DNA of 64,000 nucleotides from NCBI GenBank assembly GCA_016703125.1, contig JADJCR010000008.1:62001-126000 (forward strand), written 5' to 3'. Made by a program: the position numbers and the translations under genes. The notes under the pieces are model-generated. The model was given only the letters and a program-made list of their open reading frames with translations, ran no database searches and had not been told where the DNA came from. Source of the DNA: Micrococcales bacterium (GTDB lineage: Bacteria > Actinomycetota > Actinomycetes > S36-B12 > UBA10799). Shown here one piece after another: positions 16,996-25,856 of the stretch; position 1 is the stretch's first letter; every line of letters begins with the position of its first letter.

Positions 16996-17079
16996 ACAGG
17001 CCAGCCTAATTGTTCGGTCGCCAGGCGCCACGGCGCCGACCGCCAGGTGGCCGCATGCGGCTCAGGTACCGTCGTGAGC
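16996..17079. promoter_or_regulatory. Divergent leaderless promoters of pyrE and dedA
   Basis: 84 bp separate the two start codons. On the minus strand TAGGCT (17008-17003) is 7 nt from the pyrE GTG; on the plus strand TACCGT (17067-17072) is 7 nt from the dedA ATG. Neither start has a Shine-Dalgarno sequence, in keeping with leaderless mRNAs. Confidence 0.55.
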
Positions 17080-17730
17080 ATGGCTGACCTTGTCGCGCTG
17101 CTGGATTTCCTCGATCCGGAGAACATCCTCACGTGGCTCGGCCCGCTGGCCCTCATCGGCGTGATCCTCATCATCTTCGCCGAGTGCGGGCTGCTGATCG
17201 GCTTCTTCCTCCCGGGCGACTCCCTGCTGTTCATCACCGGGTTGTTCATCGCGCAGGGTTTCATCGACACTCCGATCTGGCTGGCGGCGCTGCTGCTCGC
17301 GCTGGCCGCCGTGATCGGCAACGCCACCGGCTACTGGATCGGCTACAAGGCCGGGCCGCGGCTTTTCAGCCGGCCCGACTCCCGGTTGTTCAAGAAGGAG
17401 TACGTGGACAAGACCCATCAGTTCTTCGAGCGTTACGGTCCGCGCGCCGTGGTGCTGGCGCGGTTCGTGCCGATCGTGCGCACGTTCATCACGGCCATGG
17501 CTGGGGTGGGGCGCATGGACTTCCGCGTGTACATGACGTACTCGGCCATCGGTGGGCTCCTTTGGGGCGCGGGCGTCACGTACCTCGGCTACCTGCTCGG
17601 CAACGTGCCGTTCGTGAAGGAGCACATCGAGTTGATCCTCATCGGGGTCGTGTTCGTGAGCGTGCTGCCCATCGTGTACGAGTACATCCGGCACAAGCGC
17701 GAGGCCGCAGCTGCGAGTGTCCCGGAGTAG
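17080..17730 (+). CDS. DedA family membrane protein
   Basis: 216-residue polytopic inner-membrane protein of the DedA/VTT family, whose members act in lipid-carrier recycling (undecaprenyl phosphate, phosphatidylethanolamine flipping) and membrane homeostasis. Family signatures: FAECGLLIGFFLPGDSLLF in the first re-entrant region and the conserved ARFVPIVRTFITAMAGVGRM segment with essential Arg residues, followed by a Gly-rich second re-entrant loop. About five hydrophobic segments, ending in a basic tail. ATG 17080 with TACCGT 7 nt upstream. The specific lipid is not deducible. Confidence 0.9.
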   Translation: MADLVALLDFLDPENILTWLGPLALIGVILIIFAECGLLIGFFLPGDSLLFITGLFIAQGFIDTPIWLAALLLALAAVIGNATGYWIGYKAGPRLFSRPDSRLFKKEYVDKTHQFFERYGPRAVVLARFVPIVRTFITAMAGVGRMDFRVYMTYSAIGGLLWGAGVTYLGYLLGNVPFVKEHIELILIGVVFVSVLPIVYEYIRHKREAAAASVPE

Positions 17731-17752
17731 CCGCGGGTGGTGTCAGCCCCGA

Positions 17753-18328
17753 TCACGCGTGCTGCAGCGCCCAGGCCCACATGGCGATCGCGGCCGCGGC
17801 ACCCGCGTTGATCGACCGGGTCGACCCGTACTGCGTGATGTGCAGCACCCGCTCGCACACAGCCAGTGACTCCGGGCTCAACCCCGGCCCCTCCTGGCCG
17901 AAGAGCAGCACACACGCCGCCGGCATCGCCGCGCCCTCCAGCGGCACAGACCCCGCAAGGTTGTCGATCCCGAGCACGGGCACGCCCAGCCCCAGCAGGT
18001 CCGCCGGGTGATCGTGATGCGCCACGTGCAGGTAGCGGTCGGTGACCATCGCTCCGCGCCGGTTCCAGCGCCGCTTGCCGACGATGTGCACAGCCGCGAC
18101 GTTGAATGCGTTCGCGGTGCGCACGACCGACCCGATGTTGAAGTCGTGCTGGAAGTTCTCGATGGCCACGTGCAGGCCGTGCCGGGTCGTGTCGAGCTCG
18201 GCGATGATCGCCTCGCGGCGCCAGTAGCGGAAGCGGTCCTCCACATTGCGGGTGTCCCCTTCGGCGAGCAGCGCCGGATCCAGTCTGGGGTCGTCGGGCC
18301 ACGGCAACGGGTGCGGCCCGACGGTCAT
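17753..18328 (-). CDS. SpoU/TrmH family RNA 2'-O-methyltransferase
   Basis: 191-residue SPOUT methyltransferase that likely methylates ribose in tRNA or rRNA with S-adenosylmethionine. Motif 1 is IENFQHDFNIGSVVRTANAF, motif 2 LLFGQEGPGLS, and motif 3 ITQYGSTRSINAGAAAAIAM, which form the trefoil-knot cofactor site. No N-terminal RNA-binding domain of the L30e type; instead a short extension with EDRFRYWRREAIIAELD. ATG 18328 is chosen over GTG 18334 because TACCCT (18340-18335) is exactly 6 nt upstream. Divergent from fba. Confidence 0.88.
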   Translation of the reverse strand: MTVGPHPLPWPDDPRLDPALLAEGDTRNVEDRFRYWRREAIIAELDTTRHGLHVAIENFQHDFNIGSVVRTANAFNVAAVHIVGKRRWNRRGAMVTDRYLHVAHHDHPADLLGLGVPVLGIDNLAGSVPLEGAAMPAACVLLFGQEGPGLSPESLAVCERVLHITQYGSTRSINAGAAAAIAMWAWALQHA

Positions 18329-18390
18329 GGCCACAGGGTAGTCACCACGGGCCTCGCCACTGCGTCGCGATTGCGACTAACCTTAGGGCC
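18329..18390. promoter_or_regulatory. Divergent leaderless promoters of the SpoU methyltransferase and fba
   Basis: 62 bp between start codons. Minus strand TACCCT (18340-18335) is 6 nt from ATG 18328; plus strand TAACCT (18378-18383) is 7 nt from ATG 18391. No ribosome binding site precedes either start. Confidence 0.55.
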
Positions 18391-19413
18391 ATGCCCATTG
18401 CTACCCCTGAGGTTTATGCCGAGATGCTCGACCGCGCCAAGGCCGGTCAGTTCGCCTACCCCGCGATCAATGTGACGTCGTCGCAGACGCTGATCGCCGC
18501 CCTGCGCGGCTTCGCAACGGCTGAGAGCGACGGGATCATCCAGTTCTCCTGGGGCGGTGCGGAGTTCGCCTCCGGCCAGTACGTCAAGGACATGGTGACC
18601 GGCGCCGTCGCGCTGGCCGAGTTCGCCAACGTCGTGGCGGACAAGTACCCGGTGAACATCGCCCTGCACACCGACCACTGTCCGATGCAGAAGCTCGACG
18701 GCTGCATGCGGCCGCTGGTCGACATCTCCATCGAGCGGGTGAAGGCCGGCAAACTGCCGCTGTTCCAGTCGCACATGTGGGACGGTTCGGCCATCCCGCT
18801 GGCCGAGAACCTCGACATCGCCGAGGAGATGCTCGACAAGTGCCACCAGGCGAACATCATCATGGAGCTCGAGATCGGCGTGGTCGGCGGCGAGGAGGAC
18901 GGCATCGAGGCCACGCACGACGCCAAGCTCTTCTCGACCCCGGAGGACGGTCTGGCCACGGCGGCCAAACTCGGCCTGGGCGAGCGCGGCCGCTACATGG
19001 TCGCCGCCACCTTCGGCAACGTGCACGGGGTCTACAAGCCCGGCAACGTGGTGCTCACTCCGAGCATCCTCAAGCAGATCCAGGACTCCGTTGGGGCGAA
19101 GTACGGGGTGGACAAGCCCTTCGACCTGGTCTTCCACGGCGGGTCCGGCTCGTTGCTGGAGGAGATCCGCGAGGCCCTCGACTACGGCGTCGTGAAGATG
19201 AACGTCGACACCGACACCCAGTACGCATTCAGCCGTCCCGTCGCCGACTGGATGTTCAAGAACTATGACGGCGTGCTCAAGATCGACGGGGACGTCGGAA
19301 ACAAGAAGCAGTACGACCCGCGTGCATGGGGCAAGGCCGGCGAGCAGGGGATGTCCGATCGGGTCGTGCGTGCCTGTGAGGACCTGCGCTCGTCCGGCAC
19401 CAAGATGCGCTGA
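18391..19413 (+). CDS. fba: Class II fructose-bisphosphate aldolase
   Basis: 340-residue zinc-dependent aldolase that cleaves fructose 1,6-bisphosphate in glycolysis and works in reverse in gluconeogenesis. Metal and substrate motifs: ALHTDHCPMQK (zinc His and catalytic Asp), ELEIGVVGGEEDG, GNVHGVYKPGN (zinc His), LVFHGGSGS (zinc His) and KMNVDTDTQYAFSRP. Length and insertions match the class IIA actinobacterial enzyme. Expressed from its own leaderless promoter (TAACCT 18378-18383) and closed by a strong hairpin at 19426-19460. The position between a SpoU gene and purA is common in actinobacteria. Confidence 0.96.
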   Translation: MPIATPEVYAEMLDRAKAGQFAYPAINVTSSQTLIAALRGFATAESDGIIQFSWGGAEFASGQYVKDMVTGAVALAEFANVVADKYPVNIALHTDHCPMQKLDGCMRPLVDISIERVKAGKLPLFQSHMWDGSAIPLAENLDIAEEMLDKCHQANIIMELEIGVVGGEEDGIEATHDAKLFSTPEDGLATAAKLGLGERGRYMVAATFGNVHGVYKPGNVVLTPSILKQIQDSVGAKYGVDKPFDLVFHGGSGSLLEEIREALDYGVVKMNVDTDTQYAFSRPVADWMFKNYDGVLKIDGDVGNKKQYDPRAWGKAGEQGMSDRVVRACEDLRSSGTKMR

Positions 19414-19425
19414 CGAACTCCCACT

Positions 19426-19460
19426 CACCGGCGCGGCCCTCACAAGGGGCCGCGCCGGTG
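19426..19460 (+). terminator. Hairpin terminator downstream of fba
   Basis: A perfect 14-bp stem: CACCGGCGCGGCCC (19426-19439) pairs with GGGCCGCGCCGGTG (19447-19460) around a 7-nt loop. It starts 13 nt after the fba stop. No T-run follows, as is usual in GC-rich actinobacteria. Confidence 0.8.
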
Positions 19461-19534
19461 GTGTGCCCGGCTTGCTCCGCTCCGATGTCGGGGTCCGGCC
19501 ACCGGGAACGCCGTGTGCGTGGAAGGATGCGGCT

Positions 19535-19936
19535 ATGGATGTTCTTACCGACGAGCAGTGCTGGGACCATCTGAAATCCGGCCAGATCGGGAGGCTCGCG
19601 GTGGTCGTCGCCGGCCGACCCGACATCTTCCCGGTGAACTACCTCGTCCACGACGGGGAGATCATGTTCAAGACCGCCGAGGGCAGTAAGCTCGCGTCGG
19701 TCATGGCCCACCGCGAGGTGGCGTTCGAGATCGACGGGTACGACGAGCCGACCAACGAGGCGTGGTCCGTGGTCCTGGCCGGCATGGCCCGGGTGCTCAG
19801 CCACGATGCCGAGGTGGAGGCAGCTGAGTCCTTGCCGCTGTTCCCGTGGAACATCGAGCCGAAGACCCAGTACGTGTCGATCGAACCCAGCCACTTGAGC
19901 GGTCGGAAGTTCGTGGCGGAGGGCCGGCACGCCTAG
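19535..19936 (+). CDS. Pyridoxamine 5'-phosphate oxidase-like split-barrel protein
   Basis: 133-residue flavin/F420-binding split-barrel protein (PNPOx-like superfamily). Seen: the N-terminal helix DVLTDEQCWDHLKSGQIGRL, the strand VVVAGRPDIFPVNYLVHDG, FKTAEGSKLASVM, AFEIDGYDE and the late SVVLAGMARVLSH. This pattern occurs in actinobacterial proteins that bind F420, FMN or haem; it is too short and divergent for a true PdxH. Start ATG 19535, with AAGGAT 6 nt upstream as possible -10. Monocistronic between the fba terminator and purA. Substrate unknown. Confidence 0.75.
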   Translation: MDVLTDEQCWDHLKSGQIGRLAVVVAGRPDIFPVNYLVHDGEIMFKTAEGSKLASVMAHREVAFEIDGYDEPTNEAWSVVLAGMARVLSHDAEVEAAESLPLFPWNIEPKTQYVSIEPSHLSGRKFVAEGRHA

Positions 19937-20138
19937 CCTGCCCAGCAACCTGATGCGGGACCGGAGGCGATCCATCTGTGGCTGACGCGGTGCGCAGAAC
20001 GTGCCTTGCCTGACCGACGACCGCTTGTTCAACACGATCACTGACGTGAGCCGAAGCGCAGCAGGAGTGCGCAGTAGCCGAGGCCCCCGGTGGGTCTCGC
20101 GGGTGGGGTAGGTTCATCTGGGGAACGAGGGAGGCCAC

Positions 20139-21424
20139 ATGCCAGCGATCGTGCTCGTCGGCGCTCAGTGGGGCGACGAAGGCAAGGGCAAAGCGACGGA
20201 CATCCTCGGCGAGCGCGTCGACTACGTCGTGCGTTACCAGGGGGGCAACAACGCCGGGCACACCGTCGTCATCGGCGACGAGAAGTACGCGCTGCACCTG
20301 CTTCCCTCCGGCATCCTCACCCCCACCTGCATCCCGGTCATCGCCAACGGAGTGGTCATCGACCCAGCGGTCCTGCAGCGGGAGATGCAGGGTCTGCAGG
20401 AGCGCGGCATCGACACCGACCGGCTGGTCATCAGCGCGAACGCGCACATCATCGCGCCGTACCACGTGGAGTTGGACAAGGTCACCGAGCGTTTCGCGGG
20501 CAAGAAGAAGATCGGCACCACCGGGCGGGGCATCGGGCCGACCTACATGGACAAGGTCTCCCGCATCGGCGTCCGCGTGCAGGACCTCTTCGACCCGGAG
20601 GGGCTGCGCGACATGGTCGCCGGAGCCTTGCATCATCGCAACCAGGTTCTCGTGAAGATCTTCAACCGGCGGGCCATCGACGTGGATCTGGTGTGCGAGC
20701 AGTGCTGTCGTACGCGCCGTTGTTCGCCCGCCACGTGCAGGACACCGGCCTGCTGTTGAACAACGCCCTCGATCAGGGCAAGTACATCCTGCTCGAGGGG
20801 TCACAGGGGACGCTGCTGGACATCGATCACGGCACGTACCCCTTCGTCACCTCCTCGAACCCGACCGCCGGTGGCGCGTGTGCGGGCAGCGGGATCGGCC
20901 CGACCCGGATCTCGCGGGTCCTGGGGATCCTGAAGGCCTACACCACGCGGGTGGGGGCCGGTCCCTTCCCGACGGAGTTGTTCGACGCCGACGGCGAGCG
21001 GCTGCGCTCGGTGGGCGGCGAGGTCGGTGTGACGACCGGCCGGGACCGCCGGTGCGGGTGGTTCGACGGCCCGATCGCCCGCAACGCCAGTCGCATCAAC
21101 GGCTTGACCGACATCTTCCTCACCAAACTCGACGTCCTCACCGGGTGGGAGCAGATCCCGGTCTGTGTGGCCTACGAGGTGGACGGGCAGCGTTTCGAGG
21201 ACATCCCCATGAACCAGCGTGATTTCGCTGCCGCGACTCCGGTGTACGAGTACCTGCCCGGATGGGACGAGGACATCAGCGGCGCACGGACCGTGCGCGA
21301 CCTACCAGCCACCGCACGGGCCTACGTCCGCTTCCTGGAGGAGCAGGCCCGGTGCCGGATCTCGGCCATCGGCGTGGGTCAGGACCGCGCCGAGACGATC
21401 CTGGTGCACGACCTGGTGGACTGA
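20139..21424 (+). CDS. purA: Adenylosuccinate synthetase, one-base frameshift
   Basis: GTP-dependent ligase that commits IMP to AMP. The first frame (20139 to about 20702) has the N-terminal LVGAQWGDEGKGKATDIL P-loop and VRYQGGNNAGHTVV; the second frame carries the rest from VLSYAPLFARHV through EGSQGTLLDIDHGTYPFVTSSNP, TRISRVLGILKAYTTRVGAGP, GVTTGRDRRCGW and GVGQDRAETI to the end. Adding one G after position 20702 (CAG-GTG-CTG) restores a protein of about 428 residues, the normal size. Since purA is normally needed for growth without added adenine, a sequencing or assembly error is more likely than a true mutation. GAGGGAGG 5 nt before ATG is a strong ribosome binding site. Confidence 0.93.
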
Positions 21425-21539
21425 AGGCCTTCCCGGCGCGTTGGATGGCACTCGTGCAGTTGGTTGATGCTCATCGCACTGCATGAACCCCACCCAACGT
21501 CGCGTGAGTGAGCTGTCGGCCACCCCATACCCTTGAGGC

Positions 21540-22769
21540 GTGCGCGTACTGGTGATCGGCTCCGGAGCCCGGGAGCACGCCCTCGTCCTGTCCTTACTGG
21601 CCGACCCGGACGTGACCGAAGTGGTTGCGGCCCCCGGCAATGCGGGCATCGCGCAGGCAGTGCGCACCGAGCCCGTCGACGTGACCGATGCGGGTGCCGT
21701 CGCCGGCCTGGCCCGCGGCTTCGACCTGGTCGTGATCGGCCCTGAGGCGCCCCTGGTCGCCGGGGCGGTGGACGCTTGCCGGGCCACGGGGATCCTCGCG
21801 TTCGGCCCCACCGCGGCAGCTGCCCGGCTGGAGGGCAGCAAGGACTTCGCCAAGCAGATCATGCACGCCGCAGGGATCCCCACCGCGCAGTCGCGGACGG
21901 TGACCGACGCCGCCGATCTCCCCCGGGAACTGCACGCCTTCGGCCCGCCCTACGTCGTCAAGGACGACGGCCTGGCTGCAGGCAAAGGGGTGGTGGTCAC
22001 CGGGGACCACACCGAAGCCTTGCTGCACGGTGAGGCCTGCCTGGCCAAAGGCGGTGCGGTCCTCATCGAGGAGTTCCTCGACGGGCCCGAGGCCAGCGTC
22101 TTCTGCATCAGCGACGGCACCACCGTGGTCCCCCTGCTGCCCGCCCAGGACTTCAAGCGCGTCGGCGACGGCGACGCCGGGCCGAACACCGGCGGCATGG
22201 GGGCCTACTGCCCGTTGCCCTGGGCGGACCCGGATCTGGCCCGCTGGACGGTGGAACACGTGGCGCAACCGGCCGTCGATGAGATGGCCGCTCGCGGCAC
22301 CCCGTACACCGGCGTGCTCTACGTCGGCCTGGCGCTGACCAGCAAAGGTCCCAAGGTGATCGAGTTCAACGCCCGCTTCGGCGATCCGGAGACGCAGGCC
22401 GTGCTGGCCTTGCTCGAGACGCCGCTGGGAGGTCTGCTCGCCGCGGCGGCCCGTGGTGAACTGGCGGCTCATCCCCCGCTGCGATGGCGCGCCGGCGTCG
22501 CGGTCACCGTGGTGCTCGCCGCGGCCGGATACCCACAGGCGCCGCGCACCGGAGACGTCATCAGCGGCGCCGATGTGCCCGGTGTCCTGCACGCCGGCAC
22601 CGCGCAGCGAGACGGGCAGACCGTTTCGGCCGGTGGCCGTGTGCTCAACGTCGTGGCCGTGGCCCATGACCTGGCCGGCGCCCGCGAACGCGCTTACGAG
22701 ACGCTGCGCGGCATCCAGTTGCCGGGAAGCCACTACCGAACCGACATCGCCCTGGAGGCCAGCCGATGA
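21540..22769 (+). CDS. purD: Phosphoribosylamine--glycine ligase
   Basis: 409-residue ATP-grasp enzyme for the second step of purine synthesis (phosphoribosylamine plus glycine gives GAR). N-terminal MRVLVIGSGAREHALV, ATP-grasp segments YVVKDDGLAAGKGVVV and LIEEFLDGPEASVFC, the signature DGDAGPNTGGMGAYCP, and the metal-binding FNARFGDPETQAVL. GTG 21540; TACCCT (21528-21533) 6 nt upstream points to a leaderless mRNA. Its stop overlaps the purB start (ATGA, 22766-22769). Confidence 0.96.
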   Translation: MRVLVIGSGAREHALVLSLLADPDVTEVVAAPGNAGIAQAVRTEPVDVTDAGAVAGLARGFDLVVIGPEAPLVAGAVDACRATGILAFGPTAAAARLEGSKDFAKQIMHAAGIPTAQSRTVTDAADLPRELHAFGPPYVVKDDGLAAGKGVVVTGDHTEALLHGEACLAKGGAVLIEEFLDGPEASVFCISDGTTVVPLLPAQDFKRVGDGDAGPNTGGMGAYCPLPWADPDLARWTVEHVAQPAVDEMAARGTPYTGVLYVGLALTSKGPKVIEFNARFGDPETQAVLALLETPLGGLLAAAARGELAAHPPLRWRAGVAVTVVLAAAGYPQAPRTGDVISGADVPGVLHAGTAQRDGQTVSAGGRVLNVVAVAHDLAGARERAYETLRGIQLPGSHYRTDIALEASR

Positions 22770-24178
22770 TCCCCAACGTCCTGGCGACCCGCTACGCGTC
22801 CCCGGCGATGACCGACATCTGGTCGGCGCGCAACAAGATCATCGCCGAGCGACGTCTGTGGTTGGCCGTGCTGCGGGCCCAGGCCGACCTCGGTGTGGAC
22901 GTGCCCGCCGGGGTCATCGAGGACTACGAGCGGGTCGTGGACGACGTCGATCTGGAGTCCATCGCCGCGCGGGAACGGGTGACCCGCCACGACGTGAAGG
23001 CGCGCATCGACGAGTTCTGCGCACTCGCCGGTCACGAGCACATCCACAAGGGCATGACCAGTCGGGATCTGACCGAGAACGTCGAGCAGATGCAGGTCCG
23101 GCAGGCATTGCTGCTCGTGCGCGACAAGAGCGTGGCGCTGCTTGCCCGCCTTGCCCGGTTGGCCGCCGAGCACGAGGCGCTGGCCCTCACCGGACGCTCG
23201 CACAACGTCGCCGCACAGACCACCACGCTGGGCAAGCGGTTCGCTACGGCCGCGGACGAGGTCCTCGTCGCGTTCCGCAGCCTGCAGCACCTGCTGGCCG
23301 ATTACCCGCTGCGGGGGATCAAGGGTCCGGTCGGGACGGCGCAGGACATGCTCGACCTGCTCGGCTCCGAGCAGGCCCTGGGCGACCTGGAACTGCGCGT
23401 CGCCGGGCACCTGGGTTTCGCGCAGGTGCTCACCTCGGTGGGCCAGGTCTATCCCCGGTCGCTGGACCACGAGGTCATCGGCATGCTGGTGCAATTGGGC
23501 GCCGGACCTTCGAGCCTGGCCACCACCATCCGGCTGATGGCCGGCCATGACCTGGTCACCGAGGGCTTCCGCGCCGGACAGGTCGGGTCGAGCGCCATGC
23601 CGCACAAAATGAACACGCGGTCCTGCGAGCGGGTCAACGGCTTCATGGTGCTGTTGCGCGGCTACCAGACGATGGCCGCCGATCTCGCCGGTTCGCAGTG
23701 GAACGAAGGCGACGTGTCCTGCTCGGTGGTCCGCCGGGTCATGCTGCCCGACGCCTTCTTCGCCATCGACGGGATGCTGGAGACGATGCTCACGGTGCTC
23801 GACGAGTTCGGGGTGTTCGACGCAGTGGTGGGCAAGGAACTCGACAAGTACCTGCCGTTCCTGGCTACCACGAAGATCCTCATGGCCGCCGTGCGCGCCG
23901 GCGCCGGCCGGGAAACCGCGCACGAGGTGATCAAGGAGAACGCCGTTGCGGCCGCTCTGGACATGCGCCAGACCGGTGCCGACCCGGCCTTGATCCAGCG
24001 CCTGGCCGACGACGAGCGACTGCCCTTGAACGCCCAGCAACTCGAGGCGCTCATGGGTGCGCCGCTGGAGTTCACCGGCGCTGCGGCCAGTCAGGTGCAG
24101 CGCATCGTCGCGGTCGTGGGGGAGATCACCGGGGAGTACCCGCAGGCGGCGGCGTACGCGCCGGGGGCGATCCTCTAG
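22766..24178 (+). CDS. purB: Adenylosuccinate lyase
   Basis: 470-residue fumarase/aspartase-superfamily lyase acting twice in purine synthesis (SAICAR to AICAR, adenylosuccinate to AMP). Motifs: HKGMTSRDLTENVEQM with the substrate His, TGRSHNVAAQTTTLGKR, and the mobile signature loop GSSAMPHKMNTRSCERV that holds the catalytic Ser. Translationally coupled to purD. The last 53 nt overlap the convergent PAP2 gene. Length is normal for the family. Confidence 0.95.
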   Translation: MIPNVLATRYASPAMTDIWSARNKIIAERRLWLAVLRAQADLGVDVPAGVIEDYERVVDDVDLESIAARERVTRHDVKARIDEFCALAGHEHIHKGMTSRDLTENVEQMQVRQALLLVRDKSVALLARLARLAAEHEALALTGRSHNVAAQTTTLGKRFATAADEVLVAFRSLQHLLADYPLRGIKGPVGTAQDMLDLLGSEQALGDLELRVAGHLGFAQVLTSVGQVYPRSLDHEVIGMLVQLGAGPSSLATTIRLMAGHDLVTEGFRAGQVGSSAMPHKMNTRSCERVNGFMVLLRGYQTMAADLAGSQWNEGDVSCSVVRRVMLPDAFFAIDGMLETMLTVLDEFGVFDAVVGKELDKYLPFLATTKILMAAVRAGAGRETAHEVIKENAVAAALDMRQTGADPALIQRLADDERLPLNAQQLEALMGAPLEFTGAAASQVQRIVAVVGEITGEYPQAAAYAPGAIL

Positions 24179-24788
24179 CCGCACGCACCCGTCGGACGAT
24201 GACGCCGGCTGTGCAGCACCACGCCGCTGCCAGCAGCCACCCGGCCAGCACGTCGGTGGGCCAGTGGACGCCGAGCAGGACGCGACTTGGTCCCATGAGG
24301 ACGCCGAAGGCGATGAGTACCACCGCGGGCCAGCGCCAGGACAGCAGGTGCCAGGCCACCACCCCGAACACCACGTAGCCGTAGATGCCGGCCATGCTGT
24401 GGCCGCTGGGGAACGACGGGGACGTCAGGGTCACGAATGGATCCGGCCACACCGGCCGCGCCCGGTCGACGGAGTACTTGACGATCTCCGAGACCACGAC
24501 TCCGCCGAGTCCGCACGCCCCCACCCACGCGGCCCACCACACGCGACCGGCGCGCGCGAGCACGATCACCACGGCCACGGTCAGCGGTGTGAGCACCGCC
24601 GCGCTTCCCATCACGGCGAAGAACGTGGCCACGCCGGCCAACCACGGGTTGGCCACAGCGAGGTCGTGCGCCGCGGTGGCGATGCGTACGTCGATGAGCG
24701 GGACCGTCGACGTGTTGACGACCCGGCACGCGAGGGCACTGGCCGCGAGCCAGAAGACGGCGGCAAGGGCGGCGAGGCGGCGGTCCAT
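24126..24788 (-). CDS. PAP2 superfamily phosphatase (membrane)
   Basis: 220-residue membrane phosphatase, probably acting on lipid phosphates (phosphatidic acid or undecaprenyl pyrophosphate type). The three PAP2 motifs are present: KYSVDRARP, PSFPSGHSMAG and SRVLLGVHWPTDVLAG, giving the catalytic His and the Arg/Lys phosphate pocket. About six hydrophobic segments; basic, proline-rich tail. ATG 24788 begins the first helix (MDRRLAALAAVFWLA). A nested-hairpin repeat lies just upstream. Convergent with purB, overlapping its 3' end by 53 bp. Confidence 0.88.
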   Translation of the reverse strand: MDRRLAALAAVFWLAASALACRVVNTSTVPLIDVRIATAAHDLAVANPWLAGVATFFAVMGSAAVLTPLTVAVVIVLARAGRVWWAAWVGACGLGGVVVSEIVKYSVDRARPVWPDPFVTLTSPSFPSGHSMAGIYGYVVFGVVAWHLLSWRWPAVVLIAFGVLMGPSRVLLGVHWPTDVLAGWLLAAAWCCTAGVIVRRVRAARGSPPARTPPPAGTPR

Positions 24789-24843
24789 CCCGCACGAGTC
24801 TGCCGGATCGACGGGGCCTCCGGCCGGGGGGACCGTACGGGAA

Positions 24844-24918
24844 GGCGGGAGAGCTCCGTACGCCCGGGAGCGATCCACCCGTGCAGAACCGCTCCCGGCT
24901 GTACCGATCACTCCCGCC
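24844..24918. repeat. Single nested-hairpin element in the PAP2/purC divergent region
   Basis: Outer inverted repeat GGCGGGAG (24844-24851) with CTCCCGCC (24911-24918); inner repeat CCGGGAGCG (24864-24872) with CGCTCCCGG (24890-24898). The loop reads ATCCACCCGTGCAGAAC, related to the ATCCAACCGGTGC of other copies. It occupies most of the intergenic region between two divergent genes. Confidence 0.75.
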
Positions 24919-24993
24919 CACTCCGAGGCGGGCCGGCGCTCCATCGCCAACCGCCCTGCCGGACGGGCCAACTCGCGACGTTAGCGTGGGGTG

Positions 24994-25856
24994 GTGACCG
25001 CCGACCTCATCCCTGGCTGGGAGCACGTGTACTCCGGCAAGGTCCGTGACTTGTACGCCCGCGACGACGAGTTGCTGTTCGTGGCCTCCGACCGGATCAG
25101 CGCCTACGACTGGGTGTTGCCGACCCCGATCCCCGACAAGGGCCGGATCCTCACGCGGATGTCCTTGTGGTGGTTCCACCAAGTGCGCGACATCGTGGAC
25201 AACCACGTGATCTCCACGGATGTGCCCGCGCGGGTGGCAGGCCGGGCCCTGGTGTGCCAGCGCCTGGCCATGCTGCCGGTCGAGTGCGTCGTGCGCGGGT
25301 ACCTGAGTGGGTCGGGCTGGTCCGACTACCGCGCGTCCGGCGCCGTGTGCGGCGTGGCCCTGCCGTCGGGCCTGCTGGAATCGCAACGCCTGCCCGAACC
25401 GATCTTCACGCCGGCGACCAAGGCCGCGATCGGTGACCACGATGAGAACATCCGTTTCGACCAGGTCGTCGCCCTGCTCGGCCGCGAGCAGGCAGTCGCG
25501 GTCCGGGAGCTGTCCCTGGCCATCTACCAGCGGGGTCAGGAGGTGGCCGCCGACAGGGGGCTGCTGCTGGCCGACACGAAGTTCGAGTTCGGCGTGCGCC
25601 CGGACGGCGCCCTGGTGCTGGCCGACGAGGTGTTGACGCCCGACTCGTCGAGGTACTGGGATGCGGCCGCCTGGGCGGTGGACAGTGCCCCGCCGAGTTA
25701 CGACAAGCAGTTCGTGCGCGACTGGCTGCGCCTGAGTCCGGTTGGGATCCCGCCGGGGACCAACCGCCGCCACCACTGCCGGACGACATCGTCGAGCGCA
25801 CCCGGGCCAAGTACGTCCGGGCCTACGAGATCCTGACCGGGGAGGTGTTCGCATGA
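24994..25856 (+). CDS. purC: SAICAR synthetase, one-base frameshift near the 3' end
   Basis: Ligase that joins aspartate to CAIR in purine synthesis; about 287 residues when repaired. N-terminal GWEHVYSGKVRDLYARDD, then ASDRISAYDWVLPTPIPDKG, ECVVRGYLSGSGWSDYR, the acidic DHDENIRFD and LLLADTKFEFG, and KQFVRDWL. After SP the frame is lost; adding one G at 25740-25741 gives SPGWDPAGDQPPPPLPDD and the usual tail up to TGA 25854-25856. The repaired stop overlaps the galE ATG, which supports the repair. GTG 24994 is preferred to 24991 because TAGCGT (24982-24987) is 6 nt upstream of it. Confidence 0.92.
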
